DNA of 47,345 nucleotides. Source: Victivallales bacterium. Its GTDB lineage: Bacteria > Verrucomicrobiota > Lentisphaeria > Oligosphaerales > Lenti-02. Under the pieces are notes generated by a model. The model was given only the letters and a program-made list of their open reading frames with translations. It did not search any database and was not told the DNA's origin. Shown here piece after piece: positions 1 to 8,338 of the stretch (position 1 is its first letter; each line of letters begins with the position of its first letter). Where the stretch lies: assembly GCA_018648945.1 (NCBI GenBank), contig JABGQJ010000003.1, positions 1-47,345 of the forward strand, in the 5' to 3' direction. Both the position numbers and the translations under genes were made by a program.

Positions 1-765
1 ACCGTCCTGGAGAAGGACGGCGGCGCCTATGTCCGTTGCCCAGACTGCCAGTTCGTCTATACGTGGCCGGAGCTTGAGCTGGCCGAAGACAGCAACCGGG
101 ACTTCTTCGAGCAAGCCCTGCAACGGTACATAGACACCAACTACTCCGTCAGACTCCAGCGCCTCTATGCAAAGGACTTGCGCGCCCTGCGCCCCTATTT
201 CGGGGAGGGCCGTCTGTTGGAGGTGGGCTGCAATGTCGGAGGCTTCCTGCACCGGGCCCGCGAACTGGGCTGGACGGGCACCGGCGTCGAGCCCGTAGAT
301 GCCTGCGCCGAGCACGCCCGGAACGACTGCGCCCTGGACGCGGTCACCGGCACCCTTGAGGAAGCCGATCTCCCCGAAAACTCCTTTGACGTGGTCTACT
401 CCAACGCCGTGTTCGAGCACATCCCCAGCCCAAGCTCGGCGATGGCAGCCATCGCCCGCGTCCTCAAGCCCGGCGGCATCGTCTACACCAAGACCGTCAA
501 CTTCGACTGCTACACCCGCGAGGAAATCGGCCTGGCATGGAAGCTCCTTGCCCCCAGCGGCCACGTTTCCCTGTTCAACGCGCAGACCCTGAGCCGGTTC
601 AACGAGAAGGCCGGACTGGAGGTCCTCCGGGTCCAATCCAGCGGTGTGCGCACGGGCAAAAGAGCGTTTGCGCGCATCCGCAAAGGCATCCTTAGTTTCC
701 TCTCGCGACGGACCCTCAAAGGGGACCGCATCATCACCTGGGGCAGGAAGAAGAGCACGTCCTGA
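1..765 (+). CDS. SAM-dependent methyltransferase, 5' end cut by window edge
   Basis: The frame is open from base 1, so the start lies upstream of the window; 254 codons are visible. A CxxC pair (codons 13 and 16, RCPDCQ) near the visible start suggests a small zinc ribbon, as found in front of many sugar methyltransferases. A class I SAM fold follows: motif I LLEVGCNVGG at about codons 72-81, an acidic residue in GTGVEP, and the motif IV-like segment DVVYSNAVFEH near codon 135-140. It belongs to the Methyltransf_11/23 group. It is the first visible gene of the plus-strand glycan operon, and rfbF starts 25 bases after its stop. A sugar O- or C-methyl transfer role is inferred from context; the substrate is not known. 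Confidence 0.85.
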   Translation, partial: TVLEKDGGAYVRCPDCQFVYTWPELELAEDSNRDFFEQALQRYIDTNYSVRLQRLYAKDLRALRPYFGEGRLLEVGCNVGGFLHRARELGWTGTGVEPVDACAEHARNDCALDAVTGTLEEADLPENSFDVVYSNAVFEHIPSPSSAMAAIARVLKPGGIVYTKTVNFDCYTREEIGLAWKLLAPSGHVSLFNAQTLSRFNEKAGLEVLRVQSSGVRTGKRAFARIRKGILSFLSRRTLKGDRIITWGRKKSTS

Positions 766-790
766 CATGGAAGGCGGAGTACACATCGCG

Positions 791-1561
791 ATGAAGACCG
801 TGATACTGGCTGGTGGTCTGGGCACGCGTTTGGCCGAAGAGACCGAGATCCGGCCCAAGCCGATGGTTGAGATTGGCGGGCGCCCGATCCTCTGGCACAT
901 CATGAAGCTCTATGCGGCCTCTGGCCTGCGGGACTTCTATGTCGCTCTGGGCTACAAGGGCGAGTACATCAAACACTACTTCCTCGACTACCACGCCATG
1001 AACGGAAGTCTCCATATTGGTCTGCGGTCGGGCGAAGTGGACGTCCACGGAACCCAGGCTGAGGATTGGGACCTGCACCTGATGGACACGGGCGTCGCCA
1101 CCAATACTGGCGGGCGCGTCCTGCGCCTGGCACCCCACCTCCAGGACGGCACCTTTATGGTGACCTATGGGGATGGCCTGGGGAACGTGGACATCGCCGC
1201 GCTGCTTGCCTGCCACCGAGCACAAGGCAAGATCGCGACGGTGACCGCCGTCCGCCCGCCCGCGCGGTTTGGCGGCCTGGAATTCGACGGTGACTTGGTG
1301 GCCAGGTTCAGCGAGAAGCCGCAGTCGGGCGAGGGCTGGATCAACGGTGGCTTCCTGGTCTTCGAGCCCGGCGTGTTCGACTACCTGGACGGGGATGCGT
1401 GCAGCCTCGAATCGGTAGCCCTGGAGCGACTGGCTGCCGATGGCCAACTCGCCGCCTACCGCCATCCGGGCTTCTGGCAGTGCATGGACACGATCCGGGA
1501 CAAGACGCGGCTGGAGGAGGAATGGGCCTCCGGCAACGCACCATGGAAACTGTGGGAATGA
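791..1561 (+). CDS. rfbF: glucose-1-phosphate cytidylyltransferase
   Basis: It makes CDP-glucose from CTP and glucose 1-phosphate, the committed step toward CDP-activated deoxysugars in the cytoplasm. The protein has 256 residues, the normal length. The N-terminus MKTVILAGGLGTRLAEET carries the nucleotide-binding GGxGTR signature, followed by RPKPMVEIGGRPILW, the hallmark of this family. The metal-binding GDG (TYGDGLGNVD) lies near residue 130. The ATG at 791 was chosen because it gives the canonical N-terminus. An in-frame ATG at 767 would add eight residues. Its stop overlaps the rfbG start (ATGA at 1558-1561), so the two are translationally coupled. Confidence 0.95.
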   Translation: MKTVILAGGLGTRLAEETEIRPKPMVEIGGRPILWHIMKLYAASGLRDFYVALGYKGEYIKHYFLDYHAMNGSLHIGLRSGEVDVHGTQAEDWDLHLMDTGVATNTGGRVLRLAPHLQDGTFMVTYGDGLGNVDIAALLACHRAQGKIATVTAVRPPARFGGLEFDGDLVARFSEKPQSGEGWINGGFLVFEPGVFDYLDGDACSLESVALERLAADGQLAAYRHPGFWQCMDTIRDKTRLEEEWASGNAPWKLWE

Positions 1562-2628
1562 GTTCCGAGTTCGACAGCACCTACGCAGACCGCCGAGTCT
1601 TGGTGACCGGTCACACCGGCTTCAAGGGAAGCTGGCTATGCCGCTGGCTGGAACGGTTGGGGGCCACCGTGGCAGGCTACTCCCTCGCCCCGCCATCCTC
1701 CCCTAGCCACCACGATCTGCTTGCGCCTGCCTTTCGGCAGTGGACGGCCGACGTGCGGGATTCACAGACCCTGACCGCCGCCTGTGCAGAGTTCCAACCC
1801 GAGATCGTCTTCCACCTGGCCGCCCAGGCCCTGGTCCGGCAATCGTACCGCGAGCCGCTGGCCACCTTCGAGACCAATGTGGCCGGCACCGCCAATCTCC
1901 TCGAAGCCTGCCGCCGTACCGACTCCGTAAAGGCAGTGGTCGTCGTGACCACCGACAAGTGCTACCGGAACCGGGAATGGCTTTGGGCCTACCGCGAGAA
2001 CGACGAGCTTGGCGGCCACGATCCCTACAGTGCCTCGAAGGCATGCGCGGAACTGGTGGTCGCCTCCTACCGGGACGCATTCCTGCGTGAGCGAGGCGTG
2101 CTGGTGGCCAGTGCCCGGGCGGGGAACGTGATCGGCGGCGGCGACTGGGCCGACGACCGCCTAATCCCCGACCTGGTCCGTGCAGCCGTGGCCGACGAGC
2201 CACTGACCGTACGCAACCCCCAGGCCACGCGCCCCTGGCAGCATGTGCTGGAACCGCTCGCGGGTTACCTCCTCCTCGGCCGGCAACTGCTTGCCGGGAG
2301 GGCCGAGTGTGCCGAGGCCTGGAATTTCGGGCCCGATGCATCCGCCAACCTGACCGTCGGCGAGATGGTCACGCGAATGGGCACCCACTGGCCCGCGCTG
2401 CGCTGCCAGTCGCCGGCGCTCGCGGCGCAACCCCACGAGGCCAATCTGCTGATGCTCGACTCCACCAAAGCCCGACGACTCCTCGGCTGGCAACCGGTCT
2501 GGGACGTGGGGGAGACACTGGCGCGCAGCGCCCAATGGTACCGGGCGTTCCACGAGCAAGGCCACGTCCTGACCGACGAGCAGATCGGGACCTATGCGGC
2601 AACCCTTGCACAGGGGAAAGGCACATGA
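1558..2628 (+). CDS. rfbG: CDP-glucose 4,6-dehydratase
   Basis: This extended short-chain dehydrogenase converts CDP-D-glucose to CDP-4-dehydro-6-deoxy-D-glucose using bound NAD. The protein has 356 residues. The N-terminal Rossmann motif VTGHTGFKGSWL is characteristic of RfbG, and the catalytic Tyr/Lys pair is in DPYSASKACAELV near residue 160. The start ATG at 1558 overlaps the rfbF stop by four bases, and its own stop overlaps the next gene by four bases. No rfbH (the 3-dehydrase needed for 3,6-dideoxysugars) follows. The intermediate is therefore probably passed to the epimerase and C-methyltransferase downstream. Confidence 0.95.
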   Translation: MSSEFDSTYADRRVLVTGHTGFKGSWLCRWLERLGATVAGYSLAPPSSPSHHDLLAPAFRQWTADVRDSQTLTAACAEFQPEIVFHLAAQALVRQSYREPLATFETNVAGTANLLEACRRTDSVKAVVVVTTDKCYRNREWLWAYRENDELGGHDPYSASKACAELVVASYRDAFLRERGVLVASARAGNVIGGGDWADDRLIPDLVRAAVADEPLTVRNPQATRPWQHVLEPLAGYLLLGRQLLAGRAECAEAWNFGPDASANLTVGEMVTRMGTHWPALRCQSPALAAQPHEANLLMLDSTKARRLLGWQPVWDVGETLARSAQWYRAFHEQGHVLTDEQIGTYAATLAQGKGT

Positions 2629-3176
2629 GGATTGAGTCCCTCCCCTTGGCCGGAGCGGCCGTTGTGCATGCGGAACCCCGCGAAGACGCGCGAGGACGGT
2701 TTGCCCGCTTGTTCTGCCAGGAGGAACTGCGCGAACTCAACGGCGGCCGGGCAATCCAGCAAGTGAACCTCTCACTGACCCGGCAAGCGGGCGCCATCCG
2801 GGGACTGCATTTCCAGCGCGCCCCAAAGGCCGAGGACAAGGCTGTCCGCTGCCTGCGCGGGCGCGTGCTCGATGTCCTGGTTGATCTGCGCCGGGGTTCC
2901 GTCACCTTCGGCCAGTGGTGTGGGGTCGAGCTGAGTGCGGCCACAATGAACATGGTCTATATTCCGCGCGGCTTCGCCCACGGCTTCCAGACGCTGGAAC
3001 CAGACTGCGAGATGCTCTATCTCCATACCGAATTCTACAGTCCTGAACACGAGGGGGGGATCCGCTTCGACAGCCCTGGCCTTGGCATCCGTTGGCCCCT
3101 GCCGATCAGCGGAATCTCGCCCCGCGACCAAGCCCTGCCGGTCTTCCGGACGAACTGCGAGGGAACCGCCCTGTGA
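2625..3176 (+). CDS. dTDP-4-dehydrorhamnose 3,5-epimerase (RmlC) family protein
   Basis: The protein is a 183-residue RmlC-type cupin. Family landmarks are visible: the catalytic His segment GAIRGLHFQ near residue 60, then VDLRRGSVTFGQW, IPRGFAHGFQTLE, and the Tyr region YLHTEFYSPEHEGGI. The enzyme class epimerises C3 and/or C5 of 4-keto-6-deoxyhexose nucleotides. Sitting between rfbG and a C-methyltransferase, it most likely acts on the CDP-4-keto sugar rather than a dTDP sugar (inference). The start ATG at 2625 overlaps the rfbG stop (ATGA), and the stop is shared with the next GTG start. Single- versus double-site epimerisation cannot be read from sequence. Confidence 0.88.
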   Translation: MRIESLPLAGAAVVHAEPREDARGRFARLFCQEELRELNGGRAIQQVNLSLTRQAGAIRGLHFQRAPKAEDKAVRCLRGRVLDVLVDLRRGSVTFGQWCGVELSAATMNMVYIPRGFAHGFQTLEPDCEMLYLHTEFYSPEHEGGIRFDSPGLGIRWPLPISGISPRDQALPVFRTNCEGTAL

Positions 3177-4402
3177 ATTGCCGATTCTGCGACGCGGAGG
3201 CCAGCCTACCATTTGTGGACTTGGTCAACGCGCCACCCTCCAACTCCTATCTGACCACCGCGCAACTGGACGAGCCAGAGAGCTACTTCCCGCTCAAAGT
3301 CTTCGTCTGCGAGCAATGCTGGCTGGTGCAGGTGGACGAGTACAAGCAGTCGGACGAGATCTTCGATGCCCACTACGCCTATTTCTCCTCCTTCTCCTCC
3401 TCCTGGCTGCGGCATTCCCGGGAATACGTGCAGGCCATGACCGACCGGCTGCGGCTGGGCGCGGACTCGTTTGTGGTGGAAGTAGCCGCCAATGATGGCT
3501 ACCTGCTGCAGTACTTCAACCAGGCGGGCATCCCCTGCCTGGGGGTCGAGCCCACCGCCAGCACGGCGACGGCGGCCCGCGAAAAGGGAGTGGATACAGT
3601 CGAGGAGTTTTTCGGAGCCGACTTCGCGCGGCGGCTCGTGGACGAGCGCGGACAAGCCGACCTCATGCTGGGCAACAACGTGCTGGCCCATGTGCCCGAC
3701 ATCAACGATTTTGTCGAGGGGTTCCGCGTCGCCCTCGCCCCCGGTGGCACCCTCACCTTCGAGTTCCCCCACCTCCTGAACCTGATCCGGCACAATCAGT
3801 TCGACACCATCTACCACGAGCACTTCAGCTATTTGTCTTTGACTACGGTCCGCGCCATCCTGGCCGCCCATGGCCTCACGGTGCACGGCGTACAGGAGCT
3901 GCCGACCCACGGCGGTTCACTCCGTGTCTTCGCCCGCCATGCCGCCAACGGGGACCTCCCCGTGGCACCCGCCGTCAATGCCCTCGAGCAGCGCGAGATC
4001 GAAGCCGGACTGCACACAGCTGACGGCTACCGCGGCCTCCAGCAGGCGACGAACGCGATCCGGGCGGATTTCCTCCGCTTCCTGTACGACTGTCGAGCTG
4101 CGGGCAAGCGCGTGGCCGCCTACGGCGCCGCTGCCAAGGGCAACACCTTGCTCAACTACTGCGGCATCAAGGGCAACGAACTGATTGAATACGTGGTGGA
4201 CCGCTCCCCCCACAAACAGGGCCTCTTTCTGCCGGGCAGCCACCTCCCGATCATGGCCGAGGAGAAGCTGCGCCAAACCCGACCCGAGCTCATTGTCATC
4301 CTCCCGTGGAACCTGCGCGCCGAGATCGCCGAGCAGCTTGCCTACGCCCGCGAGTGGGACGCGAAGTTCGCCGTCTGCATTCCCAAGCTGGAGGTGTTCT
4401 AG
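3173..4402 (+). CDS. sugar C-methyltransferase, NovU/TylCIII/TcaB9 type
   Basis: The protein has 409 residues with the three-part layout of nucleotide-sugar C-3 methyltransferases. An N-terminal zinc site uses C3, C6, C46 and C49. The SAM-binding core has VVEVAANDGYLLQYF near residue 102-116. The C-terminal Rossmann-like domain has YGAAAKGNTLLNY. The IYHEHFSYLS segment matches the Tyr-His-Glu-His cluster that forms the active site in characterised C-3'-methyltransferases of this family. It would methylate C3 of the CDP-4-keto-6-deoxy sugar made by the preceding genes. The GTG start at 3173 overlaps the epimerase stop and gives the zinc motif at the expected position. Confidence 0.9.
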   Translation: MNCRFCDAEASLPFVDLVNAPPSNSYLTTAQLDEPESYFPLKVFVCEQCWLVQVDEYKQSDEIFDAHYAYFSSFSSSWLRHSREYVQAMTDRLRLGADSFVVEVAANDGYLLQYFNQAGIPCLGVEPTASTATAAREKGVDTVEEFFGADFARRLVDERGQADLMLGNNVLAHVPDINDFVEGFRVALAPGGTLTFEFPHLLNLIRHNQFDTIYHEHFSYLSLTTVRAILAAHGLTVHGVQELPTHGGSLRVFARHAANGDLPVAPAVNALEQREIEAGLHTADGYRGLQQATNAIRADFLRFLYDCRAAGKRVAAYGAAAKGNTLLNYCGIKGNELIEYVVDRSPHKQGLFLPGSHLPIMAEEKLRQTRPELIVILPWNLRAEIAEQLAYAREWDAKFAVCIPKLEVF

Positions 4403-4404
4403 CG

Positions 4405-5274
4405 ATGCGAGTTCTCGTCACCGGCGCGACCGGCTTCATCGGCTCCCACGCGGTGACTGCCTGTCTGCGCGCCGGTTGCGAGGTGGCGGCGTTGGTGCTG
4501 CCCGAGGAGGCGGAGGGATACCGGGGGGAAGCAGGCGATCCCGTCACGGTCTTCGCCGGCACCCTCGCCGCCCCCCCCTGGGACGCTTTGGGCACCTGGC
4601 GGGCCGACGCCTGCCTCCATTGCGCCTGGGTCGCGACTCCTGGCGAGTACCTGCACAGTCCGTTGAACCGTGGTTTCCTGCGCTGGAGCAAGGGCTTCCT
4701 CCAGCGCCTCGCGGCAACCGGCACACATCGGCTGGTCGGAGTGGGTTCCTGTGCCGAACGCCTAGTGGGACAGCAGGAGGACGCGCCACTCTACGCGCGC
4801 TGCAAGGACGAGCTGCGGCGTTTCCTGACCGAGGAGATGACCGGAGTCACCGGTGTGTGGGCCCGCCTGTTCTACCCCTATGGGATCGGCGAGGCGCGTG
4901 GGCGCCTGGTGAGCACTCTGATCGAGACCTTCACGGCGGGCCGGGAATTCCGGCTCCGTTGCCCCGATACCCGGAAGGACTATATCCATGTCGATGACGT
5001 GGCGACGGCCTTGGCGGCCCTGGTCCGGGCGAATGTCGAAGGGCTCGTGGAGGTCGGCAGTGGCACGGGCGTACGCCTGGGCGAACTGGCTGGAATGGCC
5101 GCAGGTCTCATGGCCTGCCCTGAGTTGCTGCACCTGGGGAACGAGACCGATCCATTAGGCGATATGGTGGCCAATTCCGAGCGGCTGCGCACTGTCGGGT
5201 GGTCGCCCGTCCTGTCCCTCCCTGCGGGGCTGGCCGCGATGGTGGAGCACGGCACCGGGGGACGGCCGCAATGA
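4405..5274 (+). CDS. NAD-dependent epimerase/dehydratase, probable 4-ketoreductase
   Basis: This 289-residue extended SDR has the N-terminal VTGATGFIGSHAV dinucleotide motif. Its catalytic Ser is in GVGSCAE, its Tyr/Lys in PLYARCKDEL, and it carries the RKDYIHVDDVA substrate-domain signature. In this operon the step still needed after C-methylation is reduction of the C4 ketone, so a CDP-sugar 4-ketoreductase role is inferred. Epimerase activity is not excluded. The ATG at 4405 starts two bases after the upstream stop, with GGAGG about nine bases before it inside the preceding gene. The stop overlaps the next start (ATGA at 5271). Confidence 0.82.
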   Translation: MRVLVTGATGFIGSHAVTACLRAGCEVAALVLPEEAEGYRGEAGDPVTVFAGTLAAPPWDALGTWRADACLHCAWVATPGEYLHSPLNRGFLRWSKGFLQRLAATGTHRLVGVGSCAERLVGQQEDAPLYARCKDELRRFLTEEMTGVTGVWARLFYPYGIGEARGRLVSTLIETFTAGREFRLRCPDTRKDYIHVDDVATALAALVRANVEGLVEVGSGTGVRLGELAGMAAGLMACPELLHLGNETDPLGDMVANSERLRTVGWSPVLSLPAGLAAMVEHGTGGRPQ

Positions 5275-6446
5275 GTGTCCCCTATGCATGCCCCGGATGC
5301 TCCGGCACGTCCCGTGCCGCCGCAACCACCTTCCCGGAGTCAGTCTTCACCCTGAACTACATCCATCGCACGCGCGAAGACGCGATTGCCGACCCCAAGG
5401 CACCGGTGCGACTCGAGCAGTGCGCCTCCTGCGGTCTCATCCATGCCCCTGCGGATGAGCCCATGCGCAGTTGCTACGACGCCGGATACGAGAATACGCA
5501 AGAGCACTCACCGGTCTTCCAGGAGCATCTCCGGAACGTCTGCGCGCTGCTGGCACAGCGAACCGGGCAACAGCGGCCATGCCGAGTCCTCGAGGTGGGG
5601 TGCGGCAAGGGCGGGTTCCTCAACCTGCTGTGCCAGCGTGACGGTTGGTCGGGCGATGGCTACGACACCTCCTACGCAGGTCCGCCGGTGGTCGGCAACG
5701 CCCGCTTCCACCAGCAATACGTCTCGCCGGAGGCGCTGGCCGGGGCGCGCTACGACCTCGTGGTCTGCCGCCATGTCGTGGAGCACATCGACCGGATCGG
5801 GGACTTCCTGACCATGCTGGCCGAATCGGCCCGGTGCACCGGCGCCTCGCAGGTGATGATCGAGACCCCCGACTTCGGCTGGATTGCCGCGAGCGGCGCA
5901 TTCTGGGACATCTTCCACGAGCACCGCAACTACTTCGGCAGGGAGGCCCTGGCCGGCCTCTGCCGACAAGCGGGCTTCCGCGTGGACGCCCACTGCGCAA
6001 CCTTCCAGGGGCAGTACCAGAATCTGCTGCTGACGCCGCAGCCAGGGCCTCCCCCGACGCCCCAGCCCGAGAGCATATCACCAACCTGTCGTCTCGCCGC
6101 CTTCGCCCGCGCCACCGCAGAGAAGATCCGCACGGTGTCGGCGACGGTCGAGGACGCCAGAGCCGGTGGGCGTTGGGCCATCTGGGGAGCGGGTGCCAAG
6201 GGCGTATCCCTCGCCAACCATCTGCAACATGCCGCCGGGATGGTCCCGGCGATTGTCTTCGACATCAACCCAGCCAAGCAGGGCTCCTTCCTGCCGGGGC
6301 ACGGCACGCCAATCTGCGCACCGGAAGGTGAACTGCTGCGTTCGGTTTCCCTAGTGGTCGTGGCGAACCCTGCCTACGGCGTGGAGATCAAGCGGACCAT
6401 TGCCGAAGCGGGTGCGAAGTCCACCAGACTGTTCCTCTTGCGCTGA
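5271..6446 (+). CDS. C-methyltransferase-like protein, second paralogue
   Basis: The protein has 391 residues and the same architecture as the gene at 3173: zinc ligands C7, C10, C51 and C54, SAM motif VLEVGCGKGGFL near 107-118, and a C-terminal domain with IWGAGAKGVSLANHL. Two features differ. The active-site Tyr-His-Glu-His cluster reads DIFHEHRNYFG, with Phe in place of the Tyr. The C-terminal half also carries a Pro-rich linker (residues about 263-275). It may act on another sugar or use a different base. The start overlaps the upstream stop (ATGA). Family assignment is firm; the substrate is unknown. Confidence 0.82.
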   Translation: MSVPYACPGCSGTSRAAATTFPESVFTLNYIHRTREDAIADPKAPVRLEQCASCGLIHAPADEPMRSCYDAGYENTQEHSPVFQEHLRNVCALLAQRTGQQRPCRVLEVGCGKGGFLNLLCQRDGWSGDGYDTSYAGPPVVGNARFHQQYVSPEALAGARYDLVVCRHVVEHIDRIGDFLTMLAESARCTGASQVMIETPDFGWIAASGAFWDIFHEHRNYFGREALAGLCRQAGFRVDAHCATFQGQYQNLLLTPQPGPPPTPQPESISPTCRLAAFARATAEKIRTVSATVEDARAGGRWAIWGAGAKGVSLANHLQHAAGMVPAIVFDINPAKQGSFLPGHGTPICAPEGELLRSVSLVVVANPAYGVEIKRTIAEAGAKSTRLFLLR

Positions 6447-6470
6447 ACCATGGAAGCAAGGACCGATCAC

Positions 6471-7205
6471 ATGCAGGAATTCGACAGGGAATTCAGAGAG
6501 GCCAACCGACTGGCGGTTGAGCAAATGGCAGCCGACCCCACCATGCAGGAGCGCTCGAAGGCGATGATGCTCCGCTCGCTGGAGCACCAGTACTCGTACC
6601 ACTTCCGCTGGCTCGGCGTCCCGATCATCCAGTACCCCCAGGACATCGTCGCAATGCAGGAGATTATCTGGGAAGTGAAGCCGGACCTCATCATCGAGAC
6701 GGGCATCGCCCGTGGTGGGTCAGTCATCTTCTACGCCTCGATGCTGCAGTTGCTTGGCCAGGGCGACGTTCTCGGCATCGACATCGATATCCGCGCCCAC
6801 AACCGGGGCGCCATCGAGAGCCACCCGATGGCCAAGCGCATCACCATGTTCGAGGGCTCCAGCGTCACCGACGAGATGGGCGAGCGTGTCCGCAAGTTCG
6901 CTGCCGAGCACCAGACCGTCCTCGTCGTTCTGGATTCGAACCACACCCACGAACACGCCTTGCGCGAACTCGAACTCTATGCGCCCTTGGTCACGCCAGG
7001 AAGTTACTGCGTGGTCTTCGACACCGTGGTCGAGGACATGCCCGCCGGCTCGTTCCCCGACCGCCCCTGGGACATCGGCAACAACCCCAAGACCGCCGTC
7101 CGCGAGTACCTGAAGACCCATCCCGATTTCGAGATTGACGCCAGCATCCCCAACAAGCTCCAGCTCACCGTCGCCCCGGACGGCTACCTGCGGCGGACTC
7201 ACTGA
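6471..7205 (+). CDS. CmcI-family (cephalosporin hydroxylase-like) methyltransferase
   Basis: The protein has 244 residues and belongs to the CmcI / rhamnosyl O-methyltransferase family. Recognisable blocks are LGVPIIQYPQDIVAMQEII, the SAM-site segment DLIIETGIARGGS, LGIDIDIRAHNR (metal/SAM acidic cluster) and LVVLDSNHTHEHALREL. Despite the old name, characterised relatives include O-methyltransferases acting on glycans. The ATG at 6471 was chosen because AAGGA at 6458-6462 is spaced eight bases from it. An ATG at 6450 would add seven residues without a ribosome site. Sugar O-methylation is the likely role, from context. Confidence 0.85.
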   Translation: MQEFDREFREANRLAVEQMAADPTMQERSKAMMLRSLEHQYSYHFRWLGVPIIQYPQDIVAMQEIIWEVKPDLIIETGIARGGSVIFYASMLQLLGQGDVLGIDIDIRAHNRGAIESHPMAKRITMFEGSSVTDEMGERVRKFAAEHQTVLVVLDSNHTHEHALRELELYAPLVTPGSYCVVFDTVVEDMPAGSFPDRPWDIGNNPKTAVREYLKTHPDFEIDASIPNKLQLTVAPDGYLRRTH

Positions 7206-7302
7206 GCACGACATCATGCATTCACCCCGCGTATCCAGCGCCCCCCCCGCAAGACAGCAGACAGCAGGGGGAAGCGAGGCATGACATGCGAAGGACTTGC
7301 CC

Positions 7303-8304
7303 ATGATGCCTAGTCTGACGATTGGCATACCAACCTACAATCGCTCTGCATGTGTGGTGCAGACGGTCCAGCGCCTCCTGCACAACAACGACACCGACTT
7401 CGAGCTTGTCGTCTCGGACAATGCGTCGGATGACGACACAGCAGCGAGGCTTGGAGAACTGAGTGACAACCGCTTGCGGATCATCCGACAGAGCGAGAAT
7501 GTCGGCCCCACGGCGAATTTCTCCACTCTTCTCGACCAAGCCAGTGGCGACTACTTCATCCTGCACCAAGACGACGATGTCGTCACCTCGGATTTCCTCG
7601 CGGCTTTCTTCGCTTTGGCCAGGGCAACCCCGAACCTGGAGCTCTTCGCTACCTCCTATTGGCGAGGGAACCCCCAGACGGGCTACCGAGGCAGAGCGTT
7701 CGGCTCGCTGACGAAACGCCTCCCGGCGCTGGCGGAGCCGAGCACCCCCATCGTGCTTCCCGGCAAGGAGATCGCTCCCCTGCTTCTGCTGGACATGCCA
7801 TTCATCAACCCCGGTGTCGCATACCGGACGGAGACCTTGCGACGTCTTGGGGGATTCGGTGCCTATCCGACATGGGGGGGAGACATCGTCATCAATACGA
7901 GGATGCTTCTGCAGGGGCCGTTCGGCTATGTGTGCATGCCATACACAGTCTATGTCGAGCACACCACGAACTACTCGCGCCACGTCGAACGGGCAAAACG
8001 GGAGAACTGGAACCAGAGAATGTACCAGACTCTTGTGGAGGATCTGGAGGCAGCGGGAGTTGACTGGCCCAGTATCGCTTTCGGCGAACTGGCAAGCTGG
8101 CCCCCGCCTGAAGTTCTCGTACTCCTGCGAAGTTGGTTGCACTGCCGGGCACCAGCCTCTTTGATCTCACTGGGCTGGAAGTCGTATCGGGAGGGCCTGA
8201 AGAGCGGGAGGCGGAGCCTTGGCCGGGCCATCCGGAAGCTGGGAATAGTGGGTTTTCTCAGAGCCTTGCAGTGCCACAGGAAAGGCCTGACTCCCGTTAT
8301 ATAG
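7303..8304 (+). CDS. family 2 glycosyltransferase
   Basis: The protein has 333 residues and a GT-A fold. IGIPTYNRSA opens the domain, ELVVSDNASDDDT binds the nucleotide, and the metal-binding DxD equivalent is HQDDD (Asp90-92). The acceptor-side segment GGFGAYPTWGGD follows. No transmembrane helix is obvious, so it is cytoplasmic or peripheral. Its sugar donor may be the CDP-sugar made upstream (inference). The ATG at 7303 follows AAGGA at 7291-7295 with correct spacing. A gap of 97 bases separates it from the CmcI-family gene, so it may be the last gene of the plus-strand operon. It converges with the tandem kinase at 8339. Confidence 0.88.
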   Translation: MMPSLTIGIPTYNRSACVVQTVQRLLHNNDTDFELVVSDNASDDDTAARLGELSDNRLRIIRQSENVGPTANFSTLLDQASGDYFILHQDDDVVTSDFLAAFFALARATPNLELFATSYWRGNPQTGYRGRAFGSLTKRLPALAEPSTPIVLPGKEIAPLLLLDMPFINPGVAYRTETLRRLGGFGAYPTWGGDIVINTRMLLQGPFGYVCMPYTVYVEHTTNYSRHVERAKRENWNQRMYQTLVEDLEAAGVDWPSIAFGELASWPPPEVLVLLRSWLHCRAPASLISLGWKSYREGLKSGRRSLGRAIRKLGIVGFLRALQCHRKGLTPVI

Positions 8305-8338
8305 TGGCATCTCTCTCTGCTCTGCGGCCGTAAGCGGC

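Noticed and set aside
5271..6446. Frameshifted duplicate of the upstream C-methyltransferase
   Set aside because: The frame is intact, all four zinc ligands and the SAM motif are present, and the length is normal, so it is a separate paralogue.
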